DNA of 64,000 nt, from NCBI RefSeq assembly GCF_004799495.1, contig NZ_SSMY01000008.1, positions 124,001 to 188,000 of the forward strand. Direction: 5' to 3'. Below the pieces are notes generated by a model. The model was given only the letters and a program-made list of their open reading frames with translations, made no database searches and was not told the origin of the DNA. Below, piece by piece: positions 17,860-25,920 of this stretch. Each line of letters begins with the position of its first letter. The first letter of the stretch is position 1. A program made the position numbers and the translations under genes. The DNA is from Sphingomonas sp. (lineage in GTDB: Bacteria > Pseudomonadota > Alphaproteobacteria > Sphingomonadales > Sphingomonadaceae).

Positions 17860-18552
17860 ATGCGCGAAATCGTCTTCGACACCGAAACCACCGGCCTCTC
17901 GTTCAACAGCGGCGACCGTCTGGTTGAAATCGGCTGTGTCGAGATGATCAACCGGATCGAGACGGGCCGCACCTATCACGCTTATTTCCATCCCGAGCGC
18001 GCGATGCCGGCGGAGGCACAGCGCATCCACGGACTGTCGGACGCCTTCCTGTCGGACAAGCCCAAGTTTCACGAGAAGGTCGAGGAGCTGCTCGAATTTA
18101 TCGGCGACGCGATGCTCGTCGCGCACAATGCGAGCTTTGACTTCGGTTTCTTGAACGGCGAGCTCGGCAGATTGGGGCGCGAGATCATCGCGCTCGACCG
18201 CATGATCGACACCGTCGCGATGGCACGCCAGCGTCACCCGGGCGCCAAGCATTCGCTCGACGCGCTGTGCACCCGCTACGGGATCGATCGTAGCCACCGC
18301 GTGCTTCACGGCGCGCTGCTCGATGCGCAATTGCTCTGTCAGGTCTATGTCGAGCTGACCGGCGGCCGCCAGATCGGGCTTACGCTGGTCAGCGACGAGG
18401 AGATCGCGATCCCCGTGCTCGACGAGGATCCGCGGGTGGCGCAGCCGCGGCCGATGCGACTTTTTCCGCTGAGCGACGACGAACTGGCGCGCCACGCCGC
18501 GTTCGTCGCCAGGCTGAAGAACCCGTTATGGGGGGCCGACGCGTCCGGTTGA
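17860..18552 (+). CDS. dnaQ: DNA polymerase III epsilon subunit (proofreading exonuclease)
   Basis: 3'-5' proofreading exonuclease of the replicative polymerase. It has 230 residues, begins MREIVFDTETTG with the ExoI motif at residues 7-12, continues with ExoII around HNASFDFGFL and ExoIII HGALLDAQLL, a DEDDh arrangement. The C-terminal clamp/alpha-binding tail is short. I begin at the ATG 8 bases after coaE; an upstream GTG would lengthen it by 12 codons overlapping coaE. coaE-dnaQ is a conserved alphaproteobacterial pair at the origin. Confidence 0.95.
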   Translation: MREIVFDTETTGLSFNSGDRLVEIGCVEMINRIETGRTYHAYFHPERAMPAEAQRIHGLSDAFLSDKPKFHEKVEELLEFIGDAMLVAHNASFDFGFLNGELGRLGREIIALDRMIDTVAMARQRHPGAKHSLDALCTRYGIDRSHRVLHGALLDAQLLCQVYVELTGGRQIGLTLVSDEEIAIPVLDEDPRVAQPRPMRLFPLSDDELARHAAFVARLKNPLWGADASG

Positions 18553-18610
18553 CGCGTGTGCAAGGCCGAGCGTAGCAGCGCCGGCCCGGCCAATAATGGA
18601 GAAAATGACG

Positions 18611-19192
18611 ATGGATATTCGTGTCTCGGGCCACCAGGTCGAAACCGGCGATGCCCTGAAAACCTCGGTCCAGTCTCGTCTCCAAGGAATCGCCGACAAA
18701 TATTTCTCGCGCGCGATTTCCGCCCAGGTCACCTTCGGCAAGGGGCCGCACGACGTCGGCTTTACCTGCGACGTGGTCGCGCACGTGATGCAGGGACTGG
18801 TGCTCAAGGCGCGCAACGACGGCTATGACGCGCACGGCGCGTTCGACGGCGCCGCGGACAAGATCGAAAAGCAGCTGCGCCGCTACATGCGTCGGCTGAA
18901 GGACCGCAAGGGCGCCGACGGTGCCGATGGCGGCGAGGCGAACGGCTACGACAATGCCGGCTACACCTTGTTCCAGGAACCGACTGAGGACGAGCCCGCC
19001 GACGCGCCGGCGATCATCGCCGAAACGCGCGTCGACGTGCCCGACGCGAGCGTCAGCGACGCGGTAATGATGCTCGACCTCCGCAACACGCAAGCGTTGA
19101 TGTTCCGCAATTCGGGGACGGGGGCGTACAACATGGTCTATCGGCGCGGCGACGGGACGATCGGCTGGGTCGAACCGCACCGGGCAAGCTGA
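18611..19192 (+). CDS. hpf: Long-form ribosome hibernation promoting factor
   Basis: Ribosome-associated protein that drives 100S dimer formation in stationary phase. It has 193 residues: an N-terminal RaiA/YfiA domain (MDIRVSGHQVETGD, FGKGPHDVGF), an acidic linker, and a C-terminal dimerisation domain of the long form ending MFRNSGTGAYNMVYRRGDG. I choose the ATG at 18611 since a GGAG site at 18598-18601 is then 9 bases away; in-frame ATGs at 18596 and 18605 exist. ptsN follows 10 bases later, as hpf-ptsN pairs commonly do. Confidence 0.93.
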   Translation: MDIRVSGHQVETGDALKTSVQSRLQGIADKYFSRAISAQVTFGKGPHDVGFTCDVVAHVMQGLVLKARNDGYDAHGAFDGAADKIEKQLRRYMRRLKDRKGADGADGGEANGYDNAGYTLFQEPTEDEPADAPAIIAETRVDVPDASVSDAVMMLDLRNTQALMFRNSGTGAYNMVYRRGDGTIGWVEPHRAS

Positions 19193-19202
19193 CCGGACCA
19201 CG

Positions 19203-19673
19203 ATGAGCAACGATCTGTCGGACCTGATCCGGCCCGAGGGCGTCGCCGAGGGACTGGCGGCGGTGAGCAAGAAGGCGCTGTTCCAGCAGCTCGGCCAGCT
19301 CGCCGCCGCCGCCTATGGCATGGACGCGAAGACGGCCGCCGAGGGACTCGCGGCGCGCGAGAAGCTCGGTTCGACCGGGTTCGGCAGCGGGGTCGCGATC
19401 CCGCATGCACGGATCGGCGGGATCGATACAATTCGGGGCGTGGTCGCGACGCTGGCCAAGCCGATCGATGTCGATGCAATCGACGAATTGCCGGTCGACC
19501 TGGTCGTTGCCTTGTTCTCGCCGCCCGATGCCGGCGCCGATCACCTGAAGGCACTGGCACGAGTGTCGCGCGCGCTGCGCGACGCGCAGTTCGTCGCCAA
19601 GCTGCGCGGGGCTGGGTCGAAGGATGCGATGTACGTGCTCCTCGCACCCGACGAGGCGCGCGATGCCGCCTGA
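19203..19673 (+). CDS. ptsN: Nitrogen-regulatory PTS IIA component
   Basis: EIIA-Ntr protein of the regulatory nitrogen phosphotransferase system; it accepts phosphate from NPr and controls potassium and other processes. It has 156 residues with the phosphorylated histidine in GVAIPHARI at about residue 68. No sugar permease domain is present. It follows hpf closely and overlaps the thioesterase gene by 11 bases. No rpoN or other PTS gene lies in the window. Confidence 0.92.
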   Translation: MSNDLSDLIRPEGVAEGLAAVSKKALFQQLGQLAAAAYGMDAKTAAEGLAAREKLGSTGFGSGVAIPHARIGGIDTIRGVVATLAKPIDVDAIDELPVDLVVALFSPPDAGADHLKALARVSRALRDAQFVAKLRGAGSKDAMYVLLAPDEARDAA

Positions 19674-20115
19674 AGCCGGAGCGGCGGCGCACTTTCGCGC
19701 GCTCGAATCGCTCTATGCCGCCGCGCCGATCAACCGCCTGTTCCACTCGCATCTGCAGATCGTCGATAGCGGGGTTGCGCGGATCGACTTCCGGATCGAG
19801 GACGACCATTATCACGCTGGCGGCGCCGCGCACGGGACGAGCTATTTCAAGATGCTCGACGATGCCGCCTTCTACGCGTGCAACAGCCTGGTCACCGACC
19901 GGTTTCTGCTCACCACGGCGTTCAACCTGCTATTCACCCGCCCGATCAAGGCCGGGCCGGTAATCGCCGAGGGGCGTTGGGTGAGCGGCCAGCGCCGCGT
20001 GTTCGTCGGCGAGGCGCGGCTGATCGATGCCGATGGCGAAGAAGCGGCGCGCGGCACCGGCACCTTCATGCGCTCGTCGATCCCGCTCGCGGGACTGAAA
20101 GGATATGCGAGCTGA
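19663..20115 (+). CDS. PaaI-type hotdog thioesterase
   Basis: Predicted acyl-CoA thioesterase of 150 residues with a single hotdog fold. The pattern HYHAGGAAHGTSYFKMLDDAAFYA matches the PaaI/YigI active-site region with a conserved glycine-histidine-glycine stretch. It has no signal peptide. I start at the ATG at 19663, overlapping the ptsN stop by 11 bases. Its stop codon forms a CTGA overlap with the next gene. The substrate cannot be told from context. Confidence 0.8.
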   Translation: MPPEAGAAAHFRALESLYAAAPINRLFHSHLQIVDSGVARIDFRIEDDHYHAGGAAHGTSYFKMLDDAAFYACNSLVTDRFLLTTAFNLLFTRPIKAGPVIAEGRWVSGQRRVFVGEARLIDADGEEAARGTGTFMRSSIPLAGLKGYAS

Positions 20116-20444
20116 GCGCGCGGCTGGCGAGCGGCGCGCTGGTCAACGCGCTGGTGCGGCGGGCGGGCCGTGAAGGCGGATGCGCGACGATCCTAGCAAA
20201 AGGCGATGCGACCGCTGGCGCGATCCTGGTGATCGCGCAACACCGGGGCGAGAACGCGCGGGCCTACGAACGTGGTATCGGGCCAAGGGGTGAAACGGCG
20301 CTAATCGCGGCCGGCCCGGAAGGTGACGACAAGGTTAACGACTACTGGATGCGGCGTCGCAAGAGCGATCCGGATCTATGGGTTGTGGAGGTAGATATCG
20401 CACAGGCAGAACGATTCGTCGCTGAAACAATGCTCGGCGATTGA
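20112..20444 (+). CDS. DUF1491 family protein with probable CTG start
   Basis: Protein of about 110 residues matching the DUF1491 pattern: SARLASGALVNALVRRAG, ATILAKGD, GAILVI and the C-terminal DPDLWVVEVD-AERFV block. The family N-terminus aligns exactly with the codon CTG at 20112, which overlaps the thioesterase stop as CTGA; AAAGGA at 20098-20103 gives a ribosome site 8 bases upstream. No ATG, GTG or TTG lies in frame nearby; the nearest upstream one would require a 230-base overlap. Function unknown. Confidence 0.75.
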   Translation: MSARLASGALVNALVRRAGREGGCATILAKGDATAGAILVIAQHRGENARAYERGIGPRGETALIAAGPEGDDKVNDYWMRRRKSDPDLWVVEVDIAQAERFVAETMLGD

Positions 20445-20606
20445 CTTGCTGCACTGCACAATGGCAGGGCAGAATGATCATTATGCGCGTTGTGCCGCGA
20501 TGGGGTGCGATCCCTAACGGTTACGCAGTCGGGTGGTAGTCCGGGGCGGTCCCCTTTTGTTGCGACCGTACATGTCCGCACGCCAACCGCACTTAAGTCG
20601 GTTTGA

Positions 20607-21272
20607 ATGCTTTCGTTCTCTCGCGCCACGGGTCCCGTGGCGACTTTTGTTGCTCTTATCGCGCTGATCGGTATCAGCAGCCCGGGCAAGGCCTGGGACG
20701 TTGCGCGAACCCCGGTCGAGGCCGTCAGCGCCGCCGTCCTCCCCGCTATAAACCTTCCGGGCACCGTTCCGGTTCCCGGTTCCGCGCTCAGCCCCGCCAC
20801 CGACACGACGCCCGACGAAGTCTCGATCGCGACCGCGCCGACGCCCGCGCCGGGCATGGCCTATGCCAGCCTCGCCGCCGCCGTCGCCGCGCAGGACACG
20901 CCGGGCGCGATGGATTCCGAACTGTCGTGCCTCGCCGGCGCGGTGTATTTCGAATCGAAGGGCGAGCCCCTGTCGGGCCAGCTCGCCGTCGCCAACGTCA
21001 TCATCAACCGCACCAAGTCGGGGCGTTTCCCGACCTCGATCTGTTCGGTGGTGACGCAGCCGAGCCAGTTCTCGTTCGTCCGCGGCGGCCGGATTCCGGC
21101 AGTCGGCTCGAACGCGCAATACCGCACCGCGACCGCGATCGCGAAAATTGCGCTGGCGGACGGCTGGGACAATCCCGCGCCCAACGCGCTCTATTTCCAC
21201 GCGCGCCGCGTCTCGCCGGGCTGGAACCGCGCGCGCGTGACAACGATCGGCAACCATATCTTCTTCCGGTGA
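20607..21272 (+). CDS. SleB-like cell wall hydrolase
   Basis: Exported protein of 221 residues in the cell-wall hydrolase family related to spore cortex lytic enzyme SleB. It has an N-terminal hydrophobic signal segment (VATFVALIALIGISS), a variable Pro/Ala-rich linker, then the hydrolase domain CLAGAVYFESKGEPLSGQ with the putative catalytic glutamate, VANVIINR, and the C-terminal ALYFHARRVSPGW. In a non-sporulating sphingomonad it presumably remodels peptidoglycan in the periplasm. The 162-base upstream gap contains a TGC-rich motif at 20446-20461. Confidence 0.88.
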   Translation: MLSFSRATGPVATFVALIALIGISSPGKAWDVARTPVEAVSAAVLPAINLPGTVPVPGSALSPATDTTPDEVSIATAPTPAPGMAYASLAAAVAAQDTPGAMDSELSCLAGAVYFESKGEPLSGQLAVANVIINRTKSGRFPTSICSVVTQPSQFSFVRGGRIPAVGSNAQYRTATAIAKIALADGWDNPAPNALYFHARRVSPGWNRARVTTIGNHIFFR

Positions 21273-21294
21273 GCGGACATCGGGGCTTCCCGAT

Positions 21295-21309
21295 GTTCCA
21301 CTGATGTTC
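21295..21309 (+). promoter_or_regulatory. LexA (SOS) box upstream of mmcB
   Basis: GTTC-CACTGAT-GTTC: an exact match to the alphaproteobacterial SOS operator GTTC-N7-GTTC, 12 bases before the mmcB start codon. MmcB was first described as a DNA-damage-inducible gene in Caulobacter, so the site and gene fit. Confidence 0.8.
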
Positions 21310-21321
21310 TAGAACGGGGCG

Positions 21322-21813
21322 ATGCTTGACGCGTCTCCCCGCTGTCCGCCCATCGGTGACGAGGCGCTGTGCGCGGCGGATGTCGCGCGCGGCGTCATCC
21401 GCATGCTCGCGCGGCACGATCTGGCGGCGATGCGCGAAGTGCCGCTCGACGGCGGGCGCCGCGCCGACATCATGGCGATCGACGGGCGCGGGCAAATCGT
21501 CATCGTCGAGATCAAGGTGTCGCGCGCCGATCTGCTCGGTGACGGCAAATGGCTCGATTACCTCGATCATTGCGACCGCTTCTTCTGGGCGGTGCCGGCG
21601 GGGTTCGATCACGGGCCGCTCCACGGCGAAGCTTTCCTGCCCGAGCGATCGGGGGTGATCGTCGCCGACCGCTACGACGCGGCGATCCTGCGCGAAGCGG
21701 CGACGCATCCGTTGAGCACCGCCGGGCGCAAGAAATGCACGCTGGCATTTGCCCGCCGTGCTGCGCGCCGGGCGAGCGGATTGGCCGATCCGGAACTGGG
21801 GTTTCTGCTATAG
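21322..21813 (+). CDS. mmcB: MmcB family DNA repair protein
   Basis: Putative DNA-repair nuclease of 163 residues with a restriction-endonuclease-like core: a conserved aspartate in GRRADIMAID followed by VIVEIKVSRADLLGD, an E-x-K catalytic pair. DYLDHCDRFFWAVP is also family-typical. Caulobacter mmcB is in the SOS regulon and contributes to mitomycin C resistance. Here a perfect GTTC-N7-GTTC operator sits just in front of the gene, so damage induction is expected. Confidence 0.88.
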   Translation: MLDASPRCPPIGDEALCAADVARGVIRMLARHDLAAMREVPLDGGRRADIMAIDGRGQIVIVEIKVSRADLLGDGKWLDYLDHCDRFFWAVPAGFDHGPLHGEAFLPERSGVIVADRYDAAILREAATHPLSTAGRKKCTLAFARRAARRASGLADPELGFLL

Positions 21814-21841
21814 GCGTCGTAGCGCCACGCCGTCAGACGGA

Positions 21842-21900
21842 CGAGCTGTGCTCGACCGCTGCCCGCCGTGGCGTCTCGCAGATTGCTCGCGCAATCTGCG
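21842..21900. terminator. Two hairpins between convergent mmcB and purH
   Basis: A small stem CGAGC-TGT-GCTCG at 21842-21854 and a perfect 10-pair stem with TCGC loop at 21877-21900 (arms CGCAGATTGC/GCAATCTGCG). No T-tract follows on either strand, so these are RNA end-protecting or weak termination structures, not classic intrinsic terminators. Confidence 0.45.
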
Positions 21901-21909
21901 TGCGCCCGC

Positions 21910-23490
21910 TCAGTGACGGAAGTGCCGCATCCCGGTGAAGATCATCGCTAGGCCGGCATCGTCGGCGGCCGCGATCACTTCGTCATCACGAATTGAGCCG
22001 CCCGGCTGGATCACCGCGGTCGCACCCGCTTCGACCGCCGCCAGCAAGCCGTCCGCGAACGGGAAGAAGGCATCCGATGCGACCGCCGACCCGATCGTGC
22101 GCGGTTGCGGCCAGCCGGCCTCGGCGGCGGCGTCCTTCGCCTTCCACGCCGCGATCCGCGCGCTTTCCAGCCGGTTCATCTGCCCGGCGCCCACCCCGGC
22201 GGTCGCGCCGTCCTTGGCATAGACAATCGCGTTCGACTTGACGTGCTTGGCGACGGTCCAGGCGAAGCGGCAATCGGCCATTTCCTGCGACGTCGGCTGG
22301 CGCTTGGTGACGATCCGCAAGGCACCTTCGTCGATCGACCCATTGTCGCGGCTCTGGACGAGCCAGCCGCCCGCGATCGACTTGGCGGCGATGCCCGGAC
22401 GACGCGGGTCGGGTAGCTCGCCGGTTAGCAGCAGGCGCAGATTCCTTTTTGCCGCGAACAGCGTCACCGCTTCGGCGTCGGCGTCGGGCGCGACGACGAC
22501 TTCGGTGAAGATCCCTGTGATCGCTTCCGCCGTTGCGGCGTCCAGCGGGCGGTTGACCGCGATGATCCCGCCGAACGCCGAGACCGTGTCGCACGCAAAC
22601 GCAGCCTCGTACGCCTCGACCAGGGTGCGAGCGGTGGCGACGCCGCAGGGGTTGGCGTGCTTGACGATGACGCAAGTCGGGTCGGCGGAGCGAAATTCCG
22701 CGATCAGTTCGAGCGCGGCGTCGGCGTCGTTGAGGTTGTTGTACGACAGCGCCTTGCCCTGCACCTGCCGCGCCTGGCCGATGCCGCGCGCGACGGGGCC
22801 GGTCGCGGCGTAGAAGGCGGCGGCCTGGTGCGGATTCTCGCCGTAGCGGAGCTCGTCGCCCGAACGCGTCAGCACCAGCGGCAGGGTTTGGGGGAAACGC
22901 TCGCCCTGATCGGCGAAGGCGAACCAGCTGGCGATCATCGAATCGTAGGTCGCGGTCGCGGCGAACGCCTTGGCGGCGAGTGTGCGGCGTTCGTCGAGGC
23001 TCGTCTCACCGCGCGCGATCGTTACATAGTCCGCGGGATCGGTGACGATCGCGACGAAGGCGTGGTTCTTGGCCGCCGAGCGCACCATCGACGGGCCGCC
23101 GATGTCGATATTCTCGATGATCTCGTCGCGTCCCGCGCCCTTCGCGACAGTCGCGGCGAAGGGGTAGAGGTTGACCACGACCAAGTCGATCGTGCCGATC
23201 CCATGCGCGTCCATCGCCGCGGCATGCTCAGGGTGGTCGCGCACCGCGAGCAACCCGCCATGCACCATCGGATGGAGCGTCTTGACGCGACCGTCCATCA
23301 TCTCCGGGAAGCCGGTGAGGTCGGAGACGTCGCGCACCGTGAGCCCAGCCTCGCGCAACGCGGTTGCGGTCCCGCCGGTCGAGACCAGTTCGACACCTTT
23401 CGCCGCCAGCGCCATTGCCAGTTCGACGATCCCGCTCTTGTCGGACACCGACAGCAACGCGCGCCTGATCGGGACGATATCGGTCGGCAT
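21910..23490 (-). CDS. purH: Bifunctional AICAR transformylase/IMP cyclohydrolase
   Basis: Last two steps of de novo purine synthesis. It has 526 residues: an N-terminal IMP cyclohydrolase domain ([43 protein letters not shown]) and a C-terminal AICAR transformylase domain with the catalytic KHANPCGVA motif. I start at [12 protein letters not shown], omitting 13 unconserved codons. It is the last gene of the leftward series rsmB-rpe-heparinase-like-purH; the gap to the preceding gene is 39 bases. Confidence 0.96.
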   Translation of the reverse strand: MPTDIVPIRRALLSVSDKSGIVELAMALAAKGVELVSTGGTATALREAGLTVRDVSDLTGFPEMMDGRVKTLHPMVHGGLLAVRDHPEHAAAMDAHGIGTIDLVVVNLYPFAATVAKGAGRDEIIENIDIGGPSMVRSAAKNHAFVAIVTDPADYVTIARGETSLDERRTLAAKAFAATATYDSMIASWFAFADQGERFPQTLPLVLTRSGDELRYGENPHQAAAFYAATGPVARGIGQARQVQGKALSYNNLNDADAALELIAEFRSADPTCVIVKHANPCGVATARTLVEAYEAAFACDTVSAFGGIIAVNRPLDAATAEAITGIFTEVVVAPDADAEAVTLFAAKRNLRLLLTGELPDPRRPGIAAKSIAGGWLVQSRDNGSIDEGALRIVTKRQPTSQEMADCRFAWTVAKHVKSNAIVYAKDGATAGVGAGQMNRLESARIAAWKAKDAAAEAGWPQPRTIGSAVASDAFFPFADGLLAAVEAGATAVIQPGGSIRDDEVIAAADDAGLAMIFTGMRHFRH

Positions 23491-23529
23491 GCCAGCGCTC
23501 CTGTGGATGGGTGGCGCCCCCATGGCCAA

Positions 23530-25251
23530 TCAGCTCGCGCGCTTCAAGGCCCAGCCGATCGTTTCGCCGCCTGCACTCGCTTCGCCGCTTATGACGATCT
23601 GCTGGGTCGAGACCGGGCACCCGTCGGGGTCGATCCACAGGCTTTCCTCGATCGCCAGCACGCCACCGCGGCAGCGGAATTGCCACAGCTTTCCCGAGGG
23701 TAAACGGAGAAGTGCCGCCATGCCGTCGGCGGTCGGCGCGGCCTCGACACCCGCGCCCAAATGGAAACGGATCGCGAAATTGGTCGCCGCGCTCTTGCGG
23801 CGCTTGCCGGCGGGGAGGAGCATGTCGTCGCCGCGCAACTCGCGGCCGTCGGCGGCGAGGACGAGTTGCCGCCGGTGCAGGAACCCGAAGCGCCGGGCAT
23901 AGCCGTCATGGCTCGCCTCGATCCGGCTGCCGCCCGCGCTTTCCTGGCGCGCCTGTTCTACCTCGCCGACGCCGCGGCCGAGCGTTCCGTCGGGATGGAT
24001 AGCGGTCGAATTGCTGTCGCCGATCACCAACGTCGAATGTGCGGCGGTGGTGCGCAGCCCGTCGGCGAGCGCTTGCGGGATCTGCGCGATCGCGGCGCGC
24101 GCGCCGCCGCAATTGACTACCAGCCGTTCCGCCCCGTCGGACATCTCGAACGCCAGCGTCGAGGCGCAGCCGCCCGCGGTCAGCTGCGCGATCGGCGGCG
24201 GCGCGGCGTCCACGATCACCACGGCTTCACCTTGCGCGAGCCGCTGGTATCCCCAGTCGCGCGCCTGGCGCAGCGGGCGGGCACGCACCCCGGTCGCCGC
24301 GACGATCTCGTCGATTCGCGCCGGCCGCACCGGCCCGCCGCCCTGCCAGCTCGACAGGCCATGGTCGGCATGACACACGCCCTGCAGCGCCGGAACCATC
24401 CGCCCGAGCGCGGCCGACAGAGCCGCGGGTGGCGCGAGGCGGCGGGCCGCATACACTTCGCGGAACATGGTTAGCAGCATGATGATGTCGAGCTGCGCCG
24501 CCGGTGCGCGCGCCGCGACGCCGCCATCCTCGTGCACCGCTTGCTCGATCGCGCGCGCGAGCCCGTCCTCGCCGATTTGGCGGCGCGGATCGCCGCCGGG
24601 GATCAGCAACCCCGCCGCGATCACGCCGCACCATGCCGCGATCCGCCCGACGCCCGCGGGCGCCTTGTCCGCCGCGCGGTCGAGATGCCGCGCGCCGCGC
24701 GCCAGCGTGTTGAGCACGAGGCTGCGGTAGACGAGATCGCTCGAAGACAGGATCAGCGGTGCGTGCGCGGTCCAATGGAGGATGCGGCGGCCCCACAATT
24801 CGGCGCCCCAGGCCGGCTCGCTGACCTTTTCGGCGTGGACCGCGAGCCACGCGCGCATCAGCGCCTCGGCAATGGGAACGCCGATCGGGCGCGTGGCGAC
24901 GGTCGACAGGTCGCGCAACCAGGCGAAGCTGTGGAGATGCTCGCCGAACGGTTTCGACCAGCTCGGCTTGGCGAAGTCGAGATCGGCGAACGCGACGCTC
25001 TCGCCGCGAAAGCTCACGCGTTCCTCGAGCAAGGCGTTGCCGCGGCGCGGATCGCCCAGAAACGGGTCCTCGGGCACCGCGATCAGCTTGAGCGGATGGC
25101 GCCCGCGCAGGCGGAAAGCGTGCAAGGGGGTGCGCCAGGCGAGACGGCGGAAACGTTCGGACACGCGCTCGGCAAGGCTCAGTCCGCCGCTGCCGCCGTG
25201 GCGGATCAGCCGCTTGCCTTCCTCGATTTCCTCTGGCGTGTCGTCGCTCAC
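23530..25251 (-). CDS. Heparinase II/III family protein
   Basis: Polysaccharide-lyase-like protein of 573 residues, lacking an obvious signal peptide. The N-terminal two thirds form the predicted alpha/alpha toroid (HLHSFAWLRDLSTV, DGGVAARAPAAQLDIIMLLTMFREVY); the C-terminal third is the heparinase II/III beta-sandwich (LAFEMSDGAERLVVNCGG, HDGYARRFGFLHRRQLVL). The start is GTG in a GTGA overlap with rpe. This gene sits beside purH in many alphaproteobacteria. The true substrate is unknown; cell-envelope glycan processing is a reasonable guess only. Confidence 0.82.
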   Translation of the reverse strand: MSDDTPEEIEEGKRLIRHGGSGGLSLAERVSERFRRLAWRTPLHAFRLRGRHPLKLIAVPEDPFLGDPRRGNALLEERVSFRGESVAFADLDFAKPSWSKPFGEHLHSFAWLRDLSTVATRPIGVPIAEALMRAWLAVHAEKVSEPAWGAELWGRRILHWTAHAPLILSSSDLVYRSLVLNTLARGARHLDRAADKAPAGVGRIAAWCGVIAAGLLIPGGDPRRQIGEDGLARAIEQAVHEDGGVAARAPAAQLDIIMLLTMFREVYAARRLAPPAALSAALGRMVPALQGVCHADHGLSSWQGGGPVRPARIDEIVAATGVRARPLRQARDWGYQRLAQGEAVVIVDAAPPPIAQLTAGGCASTLAFEMSDGAERLVVNCGGARAAIAQIPQALADGLRTTAAHSTLVIGDSNSTAIHPDGTLGRGVGEVEQARQESAGGSRIEASHDGYARRFGFLHRRQLVLAADGRELRGDDMLLPAGKRRKSAATNFAIRFHLGAGVEAAPTADGMAALLRLPSGKLWQFRCRGGVLAIEESLWIDPDGCPVSTQQIVISGEASAGGETIGWALKRAS

Positions 25252-25910
25252 CCGCCCCTCAACGCGGCGATGTTGGCGGCGTAGGCGGACGGGCCGCCCT
25301 TGAAGGTCGCGGTACCGGCGACCAGCGCGTCGGCGCCCGCCGCGATCGCTTGGCGCGCGGTGTCGCGGTCGATCCCGCCATCGACTTCGAGATCGACGGC
25401 AAGGCCCTGCTTGTCGATCATCGTCCGAACCGCCTCGATCTTGCGCAACGCGGATTCGATGAAGGTTTGCCCGCCGAACCCTGGGTTGACGCTCATGACC
25501 AACACGAGGTCGGCCTCTTCGAGGAGGTAATCGAGCGCCTTGGCCGGCGTCTGCGGGGTCAGCACCACGCCCGCGCGCTTGCCTAAGGATCGGATGTGGC
25601 GAAGGCTGCGGTGCGTGTGCGGGCCGGCCTCGACATGGATGCTGATCGTGTCGGCGCCGGCTTCGGCGAACTGGTCGAGATAGGGATCGACCGGCGCGAT
25701 CATCAAGTGGACGTCGAGCGGCTTTGCGGTGTGGGGGCGGATCGCCTTCACGGCGGCGGGTCCGATCGTGATGTTGGGGACGAAATGGCCGTCCATCACG
25801 TCGACATGGATCCAGTCGGCGCCGCCCACGTCGATCGCGCGGACTTCCTCGCCGAGCTTGGCGAAATCGGCACTCAGGATCGAGGGGGCGATGCGGACCG
25901 GCTGTTGCAT
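25248..25910 (-). CDS. rpe: Ribulose-phosphate 3-epimerase
   Basis: Interconverts ribulose 5-phosphate and xylulose 5-phosphate in the pentose phosphate pathway. It has 220 residues, a TIM barrel with metal-binding motifs APSILSADF, WIHVDVMDGHFVPN and VEVDGGI-type VDLEVDGGID. I start at MQQPVRIAPSIL. It lies 10 bases after the rsmB stop and overlaps the next gene by four bases. rpiB of the same pathway is encoded at 44.5 kb. Confidence 0.96.
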   Translation of the reverse strand: MQQPVRIAPSILSADFAKLGEEVRAIDVGGADWIHVDVMDGHFVPNITIGPAAVKAIRPHTAKPLDVHLMIAPVDPYLDQFAEAGADTISIHVEAGPHTHRSLRHIRSLGKRAGVVLTPQTPAKALDYLLEEADLVLVMSVNPGFGGQTFIESALRKIEAVRTMIDKQGLAVDLEVDGGIDRDTARQAIAAGADALVAGTATFKGGPSAYAANIAALRGG

Positions 25911-25920
25911 GACTGAGGCT

